A DNA stretch of 64,000 bases from an uncultured Bacteroidota bacterium (GTDB lineage Bacteria > Bacteroidota > Bacteroidia > AKYH767-A > OLB10), in NCBI GenBank assembly GCA_903847585.1, contig CAINEC010000162.1, positions 1-64,000 on the forward strand. Direction: 5' to 3'. Shown here piece by piece: positions 39,124 through 47,965 of the stretch (position 1 is the first letter of the stretch; each line of letters starts with the position of its first letter). The notes beneath the pieces are model-generated. The model made no database searches. It was not told where the DNA came from and saw only the letters and a program-made list of their open reading frames with translations. Position numbers and translations under genes: made by a program.

Positions 39124-39420
39124 TTAATCTTTGTTCAACAACGACAAACAACGGTCGATTTCGCGTAAGTAGTTGTTAATTTGAATTTTAAGCTCTCGGG
39201 TTTCCGTTTTCTCCGGTACCGCTAAAGCCTGTGCTAATTTAATTGTTTTCAACTGTTCTTTTAGTGCCTCACACTCATTAATTGCAACTTCTTTTTCAAC
39301 CTGCAACTGTTCATTTTGTGATGCCAGTTTTGAATTCTCTTTCTGTAATTTATGATGCTGCTCCACCGCCAATTTTATTTGCGATTTCAACTTTTGTATT
39401 TGATCCATTACAGAATTCAT
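39124..39420 (-). CDS. ZapB-like coiled-coil protein
   Basis: The 98-residue protein is almost entirely coiled coil (MDQIQKLKSQIKLAVEQHHKLQKENSKLASQNEQLQ), then a short linker and a conserved-looking end (ELKIQINNYLREIDRCLSLLN). It sits directly before zapA in one operon, which supports a division-ring role. The family name is by context and shape only. Confidence 0.65.
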   Translation of the reverse strand: MNSVMDQIQKLKSQIKLAVEQHHKLQKENSKLASQNEQLQVEKEVAINECEALKEQLKTIKLAQALAVPEKTETRELKIQINNYLREIDRCLSLLNKD

Positions 39421-39530
39421 AAATCAGTGATTTTGAACAATGAAACAAATGTAATTGAATATATGGTTTTAACCAAAAAATTGCGTTTATTTATAGGAAG
39501 TGGAAATATTATTCTATTTTCATAGCCCGT

Positions 39531-41192
39531 ATGATGCTTCGAAATAACTTCTTTTATTCATTGGTCTGCCTCTTTTTAGGGATTACTTTTTCTTCATTAG
39601 GACAAAATAACAAGCCCGATTTTAGATCGCCGGTGGATATTCCGATTTCACTGGCAGGCAATTTTTGTGAAATCAGACCCAATCATTTTCATTCGGGTAT
39701 CGATATCCGAACAAACGGAAAGGAAGGCTTGCCCATCTTCGCAATTGGTGATGGATATGTTTCAAGAATCAAGGTGAGTCCAACAGGATTTGGAAGAGTC
39801 GTTTATATCAACCATCCCGAAGGATATACCTCCGTTTATGCCCATTTATCTTCTTTCAATTCTCCGTTGGATGCTTTTGTTGACTCCATTCAAAAGGCCA
39901 ACGAATCATACGATATGGAAGAATTTCCCGATGCTAAAAGATTCAAAGTCAAAAAAGGGGATTGCATAGGATTCAGCGGTAACTCTGGTTCGAGTTCATC
40001 GCCACATCTACATTTCGAAATTCGTGATTTGAATTCGGAAGAGCCATTGAATCCGCTGGCATTTTTAAATTATGAAGATTCTATTGCACCAGTTATTGAA
40101 CGGATTAGAATAGTCCATATCAATTTAGATAAAGTTTATCAACCAATAACTGATATCTCAACTTCAGATTATTTAATAACTGTAATCACTGGCATTGATT
40201 ATGGGGATTATTATTTTGAATTAAAAGGAAGTGACAATAGTGGAGATTCGTATATGAACTTTTATTCCATTAACGTAATGACAAATAAAGGCGATACACT
40301 ATTTGATTGTAAGTTCGACCGATTTAATTTCGACGAAACAAGAATGGTAAATTCATTTATTAATTACTCTTCATTAGTAAACGATAAAGAAGAATGGCAA
40401 AGACTTTACAAGCTACCCTCCAACACAGCTACACTATTTAAAAACTGTATTTCGAAACCACTTACCATTTCGGATGATAATGATACAATATATTTTAAAG
40501 TTACTGACTATAGTGGCAATTCAACAGTTGAACAAGTCATACTATACGGATTTAAACAAGAAGAAATAATAGGAGATTATAAAGAATCAATTTGCAGATA
40601 TTACAATGAAAGTTTTACCATTCCTTTTAAATATGGATTCATGAATATCCCTGCTAGTGGAATAGATCAATCACTTTGTTACGAGTTAACCGATTACGAT
40701 ACGCTTCCGGATTCAACAACCTTTTTAATTGGTGATCCGTCTGTCCCTTTAATCAAGAATGCAACGGTGGTGATTCAAAAAAAACTGGGCACTAACTTTT
40801 GGCTTTGCGAACGAAATTGGAAGAATGAATTGACCGGAACCTCCTTCAAGTTAGACAGTGCGAAATACGGTTATCAAACAAGCATTAAAAAAATGGGATG
40901 GTACTCGGTAGAATGCGATAGTGTAGCACCACAACTCATAAAAGTAATATCAGAAAAAGACCCTATCATCAAGGAACAGAAAAACATATTATTAAAAATC
41001 AGCGATGATATTTCAGGAGTTAAAAAAGCCAATGTATTCATTAATGGAAATTTCCTTCCATGCGAATTTGATTTGAAACGTAGCAGCGTTGTGATTAAAG
41101 GAAGTCAACTCAAAAAAGGTGATATCATCCAATTAAAATTAATCGACTATCAAGGAAATACTAATTTAATAGAAAATGTCGATTGGAATTGA
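39531..41192 (+). CDS. Secreted M23-family metallopeptidase (LytM-like)
   Basis: The 553-residue protein has a signal peptide (residues 1-24), then an M23 domain with the zinc ligands in NHFHSGIDI and SPHLHFE and the linking block GRVVYINHPEGYTSVYAHLSSF. The remaining ~350 residues are beta-rich domains, including an Ig-like end with DDISGVKKANVFINGNFLPCEFD. It would cut peptidoglycan cross-links or regulate such enzymes in the periplasm. Two ATG codons are adjacent at the start. Confidence 0.88.
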   Translation: MMLRNNFFYSLVCLFLGITFSSLGQNNKPDFRSPVDIPISLAGNFCEIRPNHFHSGIDIRTNGKEGLPIFAIGDGYVSRIKVSPTGFGRVVYINHPEGYTSVYAHLSSFNSPLDAFVDSIQKANESYDMEEFPDAKRFKVKKGDCIGFSGNSGSSSSPHLHFEIRDLNSEEPLNPLAFLNYEDSIAPVIERIRIVHINLDKVYQPITDISTSDYLITVITGIDYGDYYFELKGSDNSGDSYMNFYSINVMTNKGDTLFDCKFDRFNFDETRMVNSFINYSSLVNDKEEWQRLYKLPSNTATLFKNCISKPLTISDDNDTIYFKVTDYSGNSTVEQVILYGFKQEEIIGDYKESICRYYNESFTIPFKYGFMNIPASGIDQSLCYELTDYDTLPDSTTFLIGDPSVPLIKNATVVIQKKLGTNFWLCERNWKNELTGTSFKLDSAKYGYQTSIKKMGWYSVECDSVAPQLIKVISEKDPIIKEQKNILLKISDDISGVKKANVFINGNFLPCEFDLKRSSVVIKGSQLKKGDIIQLKLIDYQGNTNLIENVDWN

Positions 41193-41212
41193 TAAGGGTC
41201 ATTCGCTTACTA

Positions 41213-41255
41213 TGATGTAAGTCATTTTAAAATGTTATTCGTCGCTGTACTTTTG
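41213..41255 (+). promoter_or_regulatory. REC-Crp type operator and promoter of the candidate sRNA
   Basis: TGATGTAAGTCA (41213-41224, inside ATGAY-N4-GTCA) is followed by the exact -7 box TACTTTTG (41248-41255). Centre-to-centre distance is 33 bp, equivalent to a class II site near -41. The predicted start of transcription is about 41259. Confidence 0.65.
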
Positions 41256-41258
41256 ATT

Positions 41259-41347
41259 TCGAGATGGAGACATCCCAACGTACTAGAATAATAGTACCAT
41301 AGTTTACTGGTTTGGTTAGAGCTGTCGAAGGACAGCTCTACTTTTTT
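41259..41347 (+). ncRNA. Candidate small regulatory RNA under FNR-like control
   Basis: Between an FNR-like promoter and a strong terminator lies an ~89-nt unit with no ORF. It has three hairpins: GATG-GAGA-CATC with a GNRA loop (41263-41274), GTACTA-GAATAA-TAGTAC (41280-41297) and the terminator stem TAGAGCTGTC-GAAG-GACAGCTCTA (41317-41340) followed by T6. A single-stranded, U/G-rich linker (CATAGTTTACTGGTTTGGT) lies between hairpins two and three and could be a pairing region. I do not recognise an Rfam family. The alternative is a long leader or the terminator of the M23 gene. Confidence 0.6.
41317..41347 (+). terminator. Strong intrinsic terminator
   Basis: A perfect 10-bp stem TAGAGCTGTC/GACAGCTCTA with a GAAG tetraloop is followed by CTTTTTT. 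It lies before, not inside, the TSUP gene once that gene is started at ATG 41369. Confidence 0.85.
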
Positions 41348-41368
41348 CCGTACATTCGCAATAGAATT

Positions 41369-42091
41369 ATGCTTGTTTTATTTTACTTTTTAGCGTTAGT
41401 GGCAGAGGTTGTTGGAACGATAGGTGGGTTTGGCTCCTCGATTTTTTTCGTACCTATTGCTTCTTTCTTTTTTGAACCGAAACTAGTATTAGGCATCACT
41501 GCATTTTTTCATGTGTTTAGTAATATTTCAAAACTCATTTTGTTTGGCAAGCATATCAAAATGAAAATCGCCATCAAGTTTATTATTCCGAGTGTGATTG
41601 GAGTTATCATTGGAGCATTATTAATCGCTAATCAGTCGGGAGAACTATTTTCATTAGCCATCGGAATCTTCCTCATTCTATTTGCGCTATACTTTTTGAT
41701 ATTCCCTTCTCAAGCAATTGAAGCCTCTAATAAAAACATAATAATAGGAGGGAGCAGCGCAGGATTTTTAGCCGGATTTCTTGGAACAGGCGGAGTCATT
41801 CGTGGAGCAGCAATGGCAGCTTTTAATCTCGAAAAGAATTGCTTTGTTGCTACCTCTGCATTTATCGATTTATTCGTTGATATTAGTCGTTCTGCAATCT
41901 ACTATCAAAATGAATTTATCGCTCGTGATAAATTGTATTATATCCTTCCGTTGATTTTAATATCATTTGCTGGAAGCTATATTGGGAAATTAATTCTTGA
42001 AAAATTAAACCAAGATAAGTTCAGAAGAATAGTTTTAATTTTAATTTCGATAATGGGAACGGTATCGGTAATTCGATTTATATGCCAGTAA
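41369..42091 (+). CDS. TSUP (TauE/SafE) family membrane permease
   Basis: I use ATG 41369; the track's TTG start at 41312 would run through the terminator. The 240-residue protein has about eight membrane segments and the two family repeats (VAEVVGTIGGFGSSIFFVPIASFFF and GGSSAGFLAGFLGTGGVIRGAAMAAF). Such permeases export or import sulfur oxyanions or organic anions; the substrate here is unknown. It overlaps the CDF gene by 10 bp and the two are probably co-transcribed. Confidence 0.85.
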   Translation: MLVLFYFLALVAEVVGTIGGFGSSIFFVPIASFFFEPKLVLGITAFFHVFSNISKLILFGKHIKMKIAIKFIIPSVIGVIIGALLIANQSGELFSLAIGIFLILFALYFLIFPSQAIEASNKNIIIGGSSAGFLAGFLGTGGVIRGAAMAAFNLEKNCFVATSAFIDLFVDISRSAIYYQNEFIARDKLYYILPLILISFAGSYIGKLILEKLNQDKFRRIVLILISIMGTVSVIRFICQ

Positions 42092-43080
42092 AGGATAAAA
42101 ATTTCAGGACAAAAGTAAATGCCATTTCTGTGGTGCTGGCACTTTCTGTTTTGATCATGCTCATCAAATTCGTTGCATATTACGTTACGAAATCGAATGC
42201 ATTATTATCAGATGCCCTTGAATCGTTTATCAATATTGCCACCAGCTCTTTTACGCTTTACAGTATTTATTATTCTGCAAAATTAAAAGACCATGATCAT
42301 CCTTACGGACATGGAAAAATTGAATACCTCGCTGTAGGATTTGAAGGTGCCTTGATTTTAGGAACGGGCGTTTACATTTTATATGAAGCCTTTAATCATT
42401 TCATCCATCCAGAGCCTTTGCAAAATGTAGATCTAGGAATTATGATTACTGCATCCACTGGACTATTCATGTATTTCATTGGATCGTTTCTTAAAAAGAA
42501 AGGGCGCGAGCTTGATTCCATTACACTCGTTGCAGATGGAGAACATTTTCACTTGGATACGATAACCAGCATCGCACTAATTGTTGGATTAGTTTTATAT
42601 CACTTAACTAAGTTACCATGGATTGATCCATTGCTGGCTGCTTTATTAGCTGTACATATTATGATGAGTGGTTACAAGCTAACAAAAGAATCCATTGATC
42701 GTTTATTGGATAAAGCCGATTTCGATACGATACAAAATGTAGTAAACTCGTTAAATAAAAATCGTAAAGCAACTTGGATAGACATTCATAATTTACGAAT
42801 GCAGCGATTCGGGAATATTATTCATATCGATTGTCATCTGACGCTTCCATTTTATTACGCACTCGATCAAGTGCACAATGAAATTAAAAATTTAGAAGCT
42901 GATATCAATAAAGACTTCAATCAAGAAGTTGAATTTTTTGTTCATACAGATCCTTGTAATGAAGAATTCCCTTGCAAGCTATGTAATGTAGAAGAATGTG
43001 CTTTTCGAAAGTTCGAACACCTTCAAACAGTTGATTGGGATATTAAAAATCTAATGGCTAATAAAAAGCATCAGCTGTAA
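42082..43080 (+). CDS. Cation diffusion facilitator transporter
   Basis: The 332-residue protein has about six membrane helices and the CDF signature: SDALESFINIATSSFTLYSI in TM2, DHDHPYGHGKIEYLAVGFEG and HFHLDTITSIALIVG in TM5, with an HxxxD metal site. It would export divalent metals in exchange for protons. The C-terminal cytosolic domain carries an additional Cys-rich motif (CNEEFPCKLCNVEEC), which may bind metal. It overlaps the TSUP gene. Confidence 0.9.
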   Translation: MPVKDKNFRTKVNAISVVLALSVLIMLIKFVAYYVTKSNALLSDALESFINIATSSFTLYSIYYSAKLKDHDHPYGHGKIEYLAVGFEGALILGTGVYILYEAFNHFIHPEPLQNVDLGIMITASTGLFMYFIGSFLKKKGRELDSITLVADGEHFHLDTITSIALIVGLVLYHLTKLPWIDPLLAALLAVHIMMSGYKLTKESIDRLLDKADFDTIQNVVNSLNKNRKATWIDIHNLRMQRFGNIIHIDCHLTLPFYYALDQVHNEIKNLEADINKDFNQEVEFFVHTDPCNEEFPCKLCNVEECAFRKFEHLQTVDWDIKNLMANKKHQL

Positions 43081-43122
43081 AATTTTTATTTGTATTAATA
43101 TAAAATTAATTATTTTAGTCGA

Positions 43123-46100
43123 ATGGCATTATTTCAAGAGGCGATTATAAAAAAGCATTTGAGCTTAATTGATGAAAAAATCATTGATGCAGCTTTTAGT
43201 GAATATAAGCGCGTTTACTCGCCCGACAAAATAAAAAATATCAGAGTTGCCAAGGAAGAGCAATACCAGGAAGGATTTATTAAAGATGTATTTGGATCTG
43301 TGTTGGGATACTCTGTTTATCCAGAGCATCCGTATAATATCGAAACAGAGAAGAAGAATGAATCAGATGCTAAAAAAGCCGATGGTGCTATATTAAAGGA
43401 TGAAAAAGTAGTTGGGGTTATTGAGTTAAAAGATAATAAAACTAAAAATCTTGATGCCGTAAAGGATCAGGCCTTTGGGTATAAGCACAATCATAAAGAA
43501 TGTAGTTATGTCATCTCTTCTAATTTTCATAAGCTGCGTTTTTATATTGATGATGCCACCGATTACGAAGAGTTTGATTTATACAATTTAGACAAAGAAA
43601 CCTTTAAGCGTTTTTACCTCTATCTGCGCAAAGAAGGTTTATTAGATAAGAACTTACCTAAGCTTCTTCGACAAGAAACGAAGTTTCACGAAGAAGAGAT
43701 TTCTAAAAAGCTTTATAAGGATTACTCTAATTTCAAACGAAGCTTTTACGAGAATGCGGTAAAGAATAATCCGCAGCACGATAAACTTATCTTATTTAAG
43801 AAAAGTCAGAAGTTTTTAGACCGAATTTTATTTTTATTGTTTGCAGAAGATAAAGGTTTAGTTGGAACTAATTCAATTGTGAACATAGTAGATAAATGGG
43901 CGGAAGCCGATGATGATTATTACCAACCACTCTACGAAATGGTGAACAAATATTTTGGTCACTTGTATCGAGGATATACTTATCAGAAAACAGGTGAGGT
44001 GATACCTCAGTTTGGTGGTGAATTGTTTGCGCCGGATGATGTTTTAGAAACCCTCAAAATTGATGATGAGATTTTGAAGAATGATTTATTGGTGCTTTCT
44101 AAATACGATTTTAATACAGATGTAGATGTAAATATCCTGGGACATATTTTTGAACATTCCTTGAATGAAATTGATGATGTAGAGGCGGAGCTACGTGGGG
44201 AACAGTTAGACAAAACTAAAAGTAAGCGTAAGAAAGACGGGGTGTTTTACACTCCTAAATACATCACTAAATACATTGTTGATAATACCCTTGGTAAATT
44301 ATGTGCTGAGAAAAAAGCGGAGTTACAATTAGACCAGGACATTGCCATATTTGAATATCAGAAAGCAGATGGCAAGCTGAATGAAAAAGGAAGAGAATTA
44401 TTTGAACGATTAAATAATTATAAAGACTGGTTGCTGACTATTAAAGTATGTGATCCCGCATGTGGAAGTGGAGCCTTCTTAAACCAGGCACTTTCTTTTT
44501 TTATTGAAGAACATAAGTTGGTGGATGATATTATAGCAGAACTAACCAATACGCCTTTACGTTTATTTGATACCGACTTGCAAATTTTAGAGAACAATAT
44601 TTTTGGTGTTGACATTAACGAAGAAAGTATTGAGATTGCTAAACTCTCCTTATGGTTACGCACGGCACAGCCAGGTAGAAAACTTTCTGATTTATCCAAT
44701 AACATTAAATGTGGGAACTCATTAATTGATGATCCTGCAATAGCTGGCGACAAAGCATTTAATTGGGAAAAAGAGTTTCCGATTGTTTTTAATAAAGGTG
44801 GGTTTGATGTGGTGATTGGAAATCCGCCGTATGTGAGAAAGCAAGGCTTAATGGAACATTATCCAGAAATGTGCACTTATTACGAAAAGACTTTTAAAGC
44901 AGCCACAGCTAATTATGATGTGTACGCAATTTTCATGGAAAGGAGCTTCAACTTAATTAATGAAAAAGGTGTAGTTTCTTTTATTCTTCCACATAAATTT
45001 TTAGTTACAGATTTTGGTGTTGGCATTCGTTCGTTTTTTAAAGAAAATACTTGTGTGGAATCATTAATTCATTTTGGCTCCCATTTAGTTTTTAATGATG
45101 CATCTACCTATACTTGTATTATTAATCTGACAAAAACAAATAAGCAAAAGGTGTTATTTAAAAAATTAATTCCAGAAGAATTATTGACACAATTTGATTG
45201 GGATTATATGTACTATAAAAATCTTACATCAAACAATTGGGATTTGCAAAGTGAGAAAGTTTTTGATGTCATATCAAAACTAAATACACAACCTTATAAA
45301 GTTGAAGATGTTTTTGATAAGATTTTTCAAGGAATAGCCACCAGCTTGGATGAGGTTTATGTTTTTCAAGGAAAAAAGGAGGGTAATATTATTAAAGGAT
45401 ATAACTCTAAATATGATTATCATTTTGAAATAGAGTCTGGACTTGTGAAGCCATTTATTAAAGGTAATCAACTATCCAGAAATTGTAATCCTCAAATAAC
45501 TAATTATGTTGTTTTTCCATACATTATTGAATCTGATTCACCACTTTCAATGAATGAAAGCTTTATTAAAAGTAATTTCCCTTTAGGTTATTCATATTTG
45601 AAATATTTTGAAACTCAAATAAGAGGACGTGAAAACGGCAAAATGGATAGAGAGGATGATTGGTTTCTCTATATATATCCTAAGAATTTAACCAAGTTCC
45701 AACATCCTAAAATTATGACTCAAGAAATTTCTTTGGGTTGTAATATGACTTACGATAAGGATGGGGTATATTATCATCCAACAACAATTTATTCATTTGT
45801 AAAAAATGAGAAATTTAAAATAGATGATAAATTTTATCTTGGAGTACTTAATTCCAAAGTAATGTGGTTCTTTTTGAAGAATACAGGTACTGAATTAGGG
45901 GGTGGTTATTTCAGATTCAAAACAAATTATCTCAAACCGTTTCCCTTACCAGCAATTCCCCAAAATGCTGATGAAATTATATTCAAAGTTCAATTTGCAT
46001 TAGAAATAAATAAAGAATCTCAATCAATTGAATCGCGATTTACCAACTACTTCGTAAATCAACATAATATTTCAAAACTTACAGGCAAACTCGAAAGTTG

Positions 46101-46338
46101 GTATGAACTCTCTTTCACCGAATTCATCAATGAACTCAACAAAGCCATCAAAGCAAATAAGGGCACAGCATTAACCAAGAAAGATGAATTTGAGTGGATG
46201 GAATTGTTCGAGGAGAACAAGAAAAAAGTACTAGAACTCAAAGCTCAAATAGACCAAACCGACCGAGAGATTGATCGTATGGTGTATGAGCTGTATGAAT
46301 TAACGGAAGAGGAGATACAGATTGTAGAGAATAGTTGA
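43123..46338 (+). CDS. Type IIG restriction-modification enzyme (Eco57I-like)
   Basis: This 1071-residue single chain combines three functions. The N-terminal PD-(D/E)xK nuclease is visible as ADGAIL...GVIELKDNK (about residues 86-110). A central N6-adenine methyltransferase has VCDPACGSGAFLNQAL (SAM site), GVDINEESIEIAKLSLWLR and VVIGNPPYV (catalytic NPPY). A C-terminal TaqI-like specificity domain reads YLGVLNSKVMWFFLKNTG...GGGYFRFKTNYLKPFPLP. It would both cleave and methylate, with recognition unknown. No other restriction or defence gene flanks it; it looks like a single-gene cargo insertion. Confidence 0.92.
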   Translation: MALFQEAIIKKHLSLIDEKIIDAAFSEYKRVYSPDKIKNIRVAKEEQYQEGFIKDVFGSVLGYSVYPEHPYNIETEKKNESDAKKADGAILKDEKVVGVIELKDNKTKNLDAVKDQAFGYKHNHKECSYVISSNFHKLRFYIDDATDYEEFDLYNLDKETFKRFYLYLRKEGLLDKNLPKLLRQETKFHEEEISKKLYKDYSNFKRSFYENAVKNNPQHDKLILFKKSQKFLDRILFLLFAEDKGLVGTNSIVNIVDKWAEADDDYYQPLYEMVNKYFGHLYRGYTYQKTGEVIPQFGGELFAPDDVLETLKIDDEILKNDLLVLSKYDFNTDVDVNILGHIFEHSLNEIDDVEAELRGEQLDKTKSKRKKDGVFYTPKYITKYIVDNTLGKLCAEKKAELQLDQDIAIFEYQKADGKLNEKGRELFERLNNYKDWLLTIKVCDPACGSGAFLNQALSFFIEEHKLVDDIIAELTNTPLRLFDTDLQILENNIFGVDINEESIEIAKLSLWLRTAQPGRKLSDLSNNIKCGNSLIDDPAIAGDKAFNWEKEFPIVFNKGGFDVVIGNPPYVRKQGLMEHYPEMCTYYEKTFKAATANYDVYAIFMERSFNLINEKGVVSFILPHKFLVTDFGVGIRSFFKENTCVESLIHFGSHLVFNDASTYTCIINLTKTNKQKVLFKKLIPEELLTQFDWDYMYYKNLTSNNWDLQSEKVFDVISKLNTQPYKVEDVFDKIFQGIATSLDEVYVFQGKKEGNIIKGYNSKYDYHFEIESGLVKPFIKGNQLSRNCNPQITNYVVFPYIIESDSPLSMNESFIKSNFPLGYSYLKYFETQIRGRENGKMDREDDWFLYIYPKNLTKFQHPKIMTQEISLGCNMTYDKDGVYYHPTTIYSFVKNEKFKIDDKFYLGVLNSKVMWFFLKNTGTELGGGYFRFKTNYLKPFPLPAIPQNADEIIFKVQFALEINKESQSIESRFTNYFVNQHNISKLTGKLESWYELSFTEFINELNKAIKANKGTALTKKDEFEWMELFEENKKKVLELKAQIDQTDREIDRMVYELYELTEEEIQIVENS

Positions 46339-46425
46339 TAGAATATTTGCTCTTAAAATAGTTTCTTTTTACTTACAATTATTAGAAAACATATTAGACT
46401 TAATTAATTTGAAAAATTAACTGCC

Positions 46426-46791
46426 ATGTATCATAAAGAACATTATACGAGTGGTGAATTAAAATGTGAAGGAGAATTATTAGAACTTATTGATTGTACA
46501 AGTAGAGGTAGTGGTCGTCAAATCGAAATTGATGATCACAAATTCTGTGTGGAATGTGTATTGGGTTCAAAATTTAGAAAAAAAGGAGAATGGAAGTACT
46601 ATAATAAAAATGGGCAGTTAATTGCTATTGGTGAATATGTGGTATTAGATTATTGGTTTGTCCCAAGTGAAAAAAATGGAATTTGGTCGACCTTTCGTGA
46701 AGATGGTAACTTACTCCAACAAACCGTATATGATCAAGGTAAAATAATTGAGGTTTCTATTTTTGATGATGATAATATTAAAATCGACTGA
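46426..46791 (+). CDS. Small MORN-repeat-like protein
   Basis: The 121-residue protein has repeated units of the YwqK/MORN type (HYTSGELKCEGE, GEWKYYNKNGQLIAIGEY, NGIWSTFREDGNLLQQTVY). A Cys pair sits between them (CVECV). It follows the type IIG enzyme by 87 bp on the same strand. I see no signal peptide. Related proteins are sometimes annotated as antitoxin-like, but I have no evidence for that role. Confidence 0.6.
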   Translation: MYHKEHYTSGELKCEGELLELIDCTSRGSGRQIEIDDHKFCVECVLGSKFRKKGEWKYYNKNGQLIAIGEYVVLDYWFVPSEKNGIWSTFREDGNLLQQTVYDQGKIIEVSIFDDDNIKID

Positions 46792-46801
46792 GCCAACTAA
46801 A

Positions 46802-46823
46802 AAACTCCAATAAATCGAGTTTC
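46802..46823. terminator. Weak bidirectional terminator candidate
   Basis: AAACTC and GAGTTT pair over a 9-nt loop between two convergent genes, with A-rich sequence upstream and CTTTC downstream. The stem is only 6 bp. Confidence 0.35.
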
Positions 46824-46825
46824 TT

Positions 46826-47530
46826 TCACTTACACATCTGATGTGTATTCAGTCTTTCATCCTTGCAACAATCACCATCGCCACTTTTCATGGTACTGCC
46901 TCGATGAATTAAAAACAAAGCTAAGGCTATTGCAATAAACGGAGATAGTTTGTTGATGGATAATTTTACTTTAGGACTAAAAATATTTTGAGATACTGCC
47001 ACTAGGTACATCAATGGTAGGGTGCCTAATCCAAACAATAACATATAGAGCGCGGCATTGGTTATACCTCCATAGCTGATTGCACCTGCCATGGCTAAGT
47101 AAACAAATCCACAAGGTAATATTCCGTTTGCTAGTCCTACAACATACATTGCAGTAAATGATTTCTTCTTGATGTAATTTCCGATAACTGATTTTATCTT
47201 AAAAGACATTTTTACTAAACGTCCATTGACTTTACTCAATAGTTTATCGTTTAAAAACAATACAACCAGGATGATTAATATTCCAGAGAAAATACTCAAA
47301 TCACTTTGCAATCCTTTTAATTGAAAACTAATTCCAATTAATCCTGCTATCACACCCAACAGCATATACATCGTAACACGACCGAGTTGGTACATCAAGC
47401 GACCAAGATAAAAATGTCTTGCATCACCATCAACAACAGGTAATGATAACGCAATTGGTCCGCACATACCAAGGCAATGAAAACTCCCTAAAAATCCGAG
47501 CGACAACGCGCTGATCAGATAATAATTCAT
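46826..47530 (-). CDS. Sulfite exporter TauE/SafE-like (DsbD_2/UreH-type) protein of the cbb3 cluster
   Basis: The 234-residue membrane protein has about six helices, opening with the paired-Cys motif FLGSFHCLGMCGPIALSLP, and a second block ANGILPCGFVYLAMAGAISYGG. This subgroup is regularly found after ccoG/fixH and is thought to help maturation, perhaps copper delivery to CcoN. The C-terminus ends with a Cys/His-rich tail (DGDCCKDERLNTHQMC). It lies 1 bp after fixH in the cco operon. Confidence 0.8.
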   Translation of the reverse strand: MNYYLISALSLGFLGSFHCLGMCGPIALSLPVVDGDARHFYLGRLMYQLGRVTMYMLLGVIAGLIGISFQLKGLQSDLSIFSGILIILVVLFLNDKLLSKVNGRLVKMSFKIKSVIGNYIKKKSFTAMYVVGLANGILPCGFVYLAMAGAISYGGITNAALYMLLFGLGTLPLMYLVAVSQNIFSPKVKLSINKLSPFIAIALALFLIHRGSTMKSGDGDCCKDERLNTHQMCK

Positions 47531-47531
47531 T

Positions 47532-47963
47532 TTACTGCATCATCAATTTTTCTTCTTGCAAATATTCTTTTCCATCACAACTCCATGCAATGGTCAATCG
47601 CCAGTAGCCTCCCGATAATTTATCCGACTGAACCAGCATTTTACCGTTATCGTTTTTGATGTTCATTGTAAAATCCTTTTGCTTATCATTAGGACGATAA
47701 AATGTCAATGTGCCTTTTATGGCACGATTAGCAAATTCAGAAGGAAAAGATAACTCAAGTGATTTGTCATTAACAGAATTACATACTACAGTTGCGGTAG
47801 CGGCATTCTGCATTTTATTATAACGGTCCTGATATTTTACTTCCTGATCGTAATAATTATCAGCAACTAATTCTGTGTTTTGTTGCGTGCATTTGTAAAC
47901 CAATGTCAACATACCAACAACAAACAACACATAAACAAACATTATTTTATATCCCCAATTCAT
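47532..47963 (-). CDS. FixH family protein (cbb3 assembly)
   Basis: The 143-residue protein has one N-terminal membrane anchor (IMFVYVLFVVGMLTLVYKC) and a periplasmic beta-sandwich with ADNYYDQEVKYQDRYNKMQNA, the FixH signature. It supports cbb3 oxidase assembly, acting with CcoG and CcoI. It starts 2 bp after ccoG ends. Confidence 0.88.
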   Translation of the reverse strand: MNWGYKIMFVYVLFVVGMLTLVYKCTQQNTELVADNYYDQEVKYQDRYNKMQNAATATVVCNSVNDKSLELSFPSEFANRAIKGTLTFYRPNDKQKDFTMNIKNDNGKMLVQSDKLSGGYWRLTIAWSCDGKEYLQEEKLMMQ

Positions 47964-47965
47964 AG

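Noticed and set aside
41312-41368. Upstream TTG start for the TSUP gene
   Set aside because: It would make the reading frame run through the terminator hairpin, and the peptide MVRAVEGQLYFFPYIRNR is not family-like; ATG 41369 gives the usual N-terminus.
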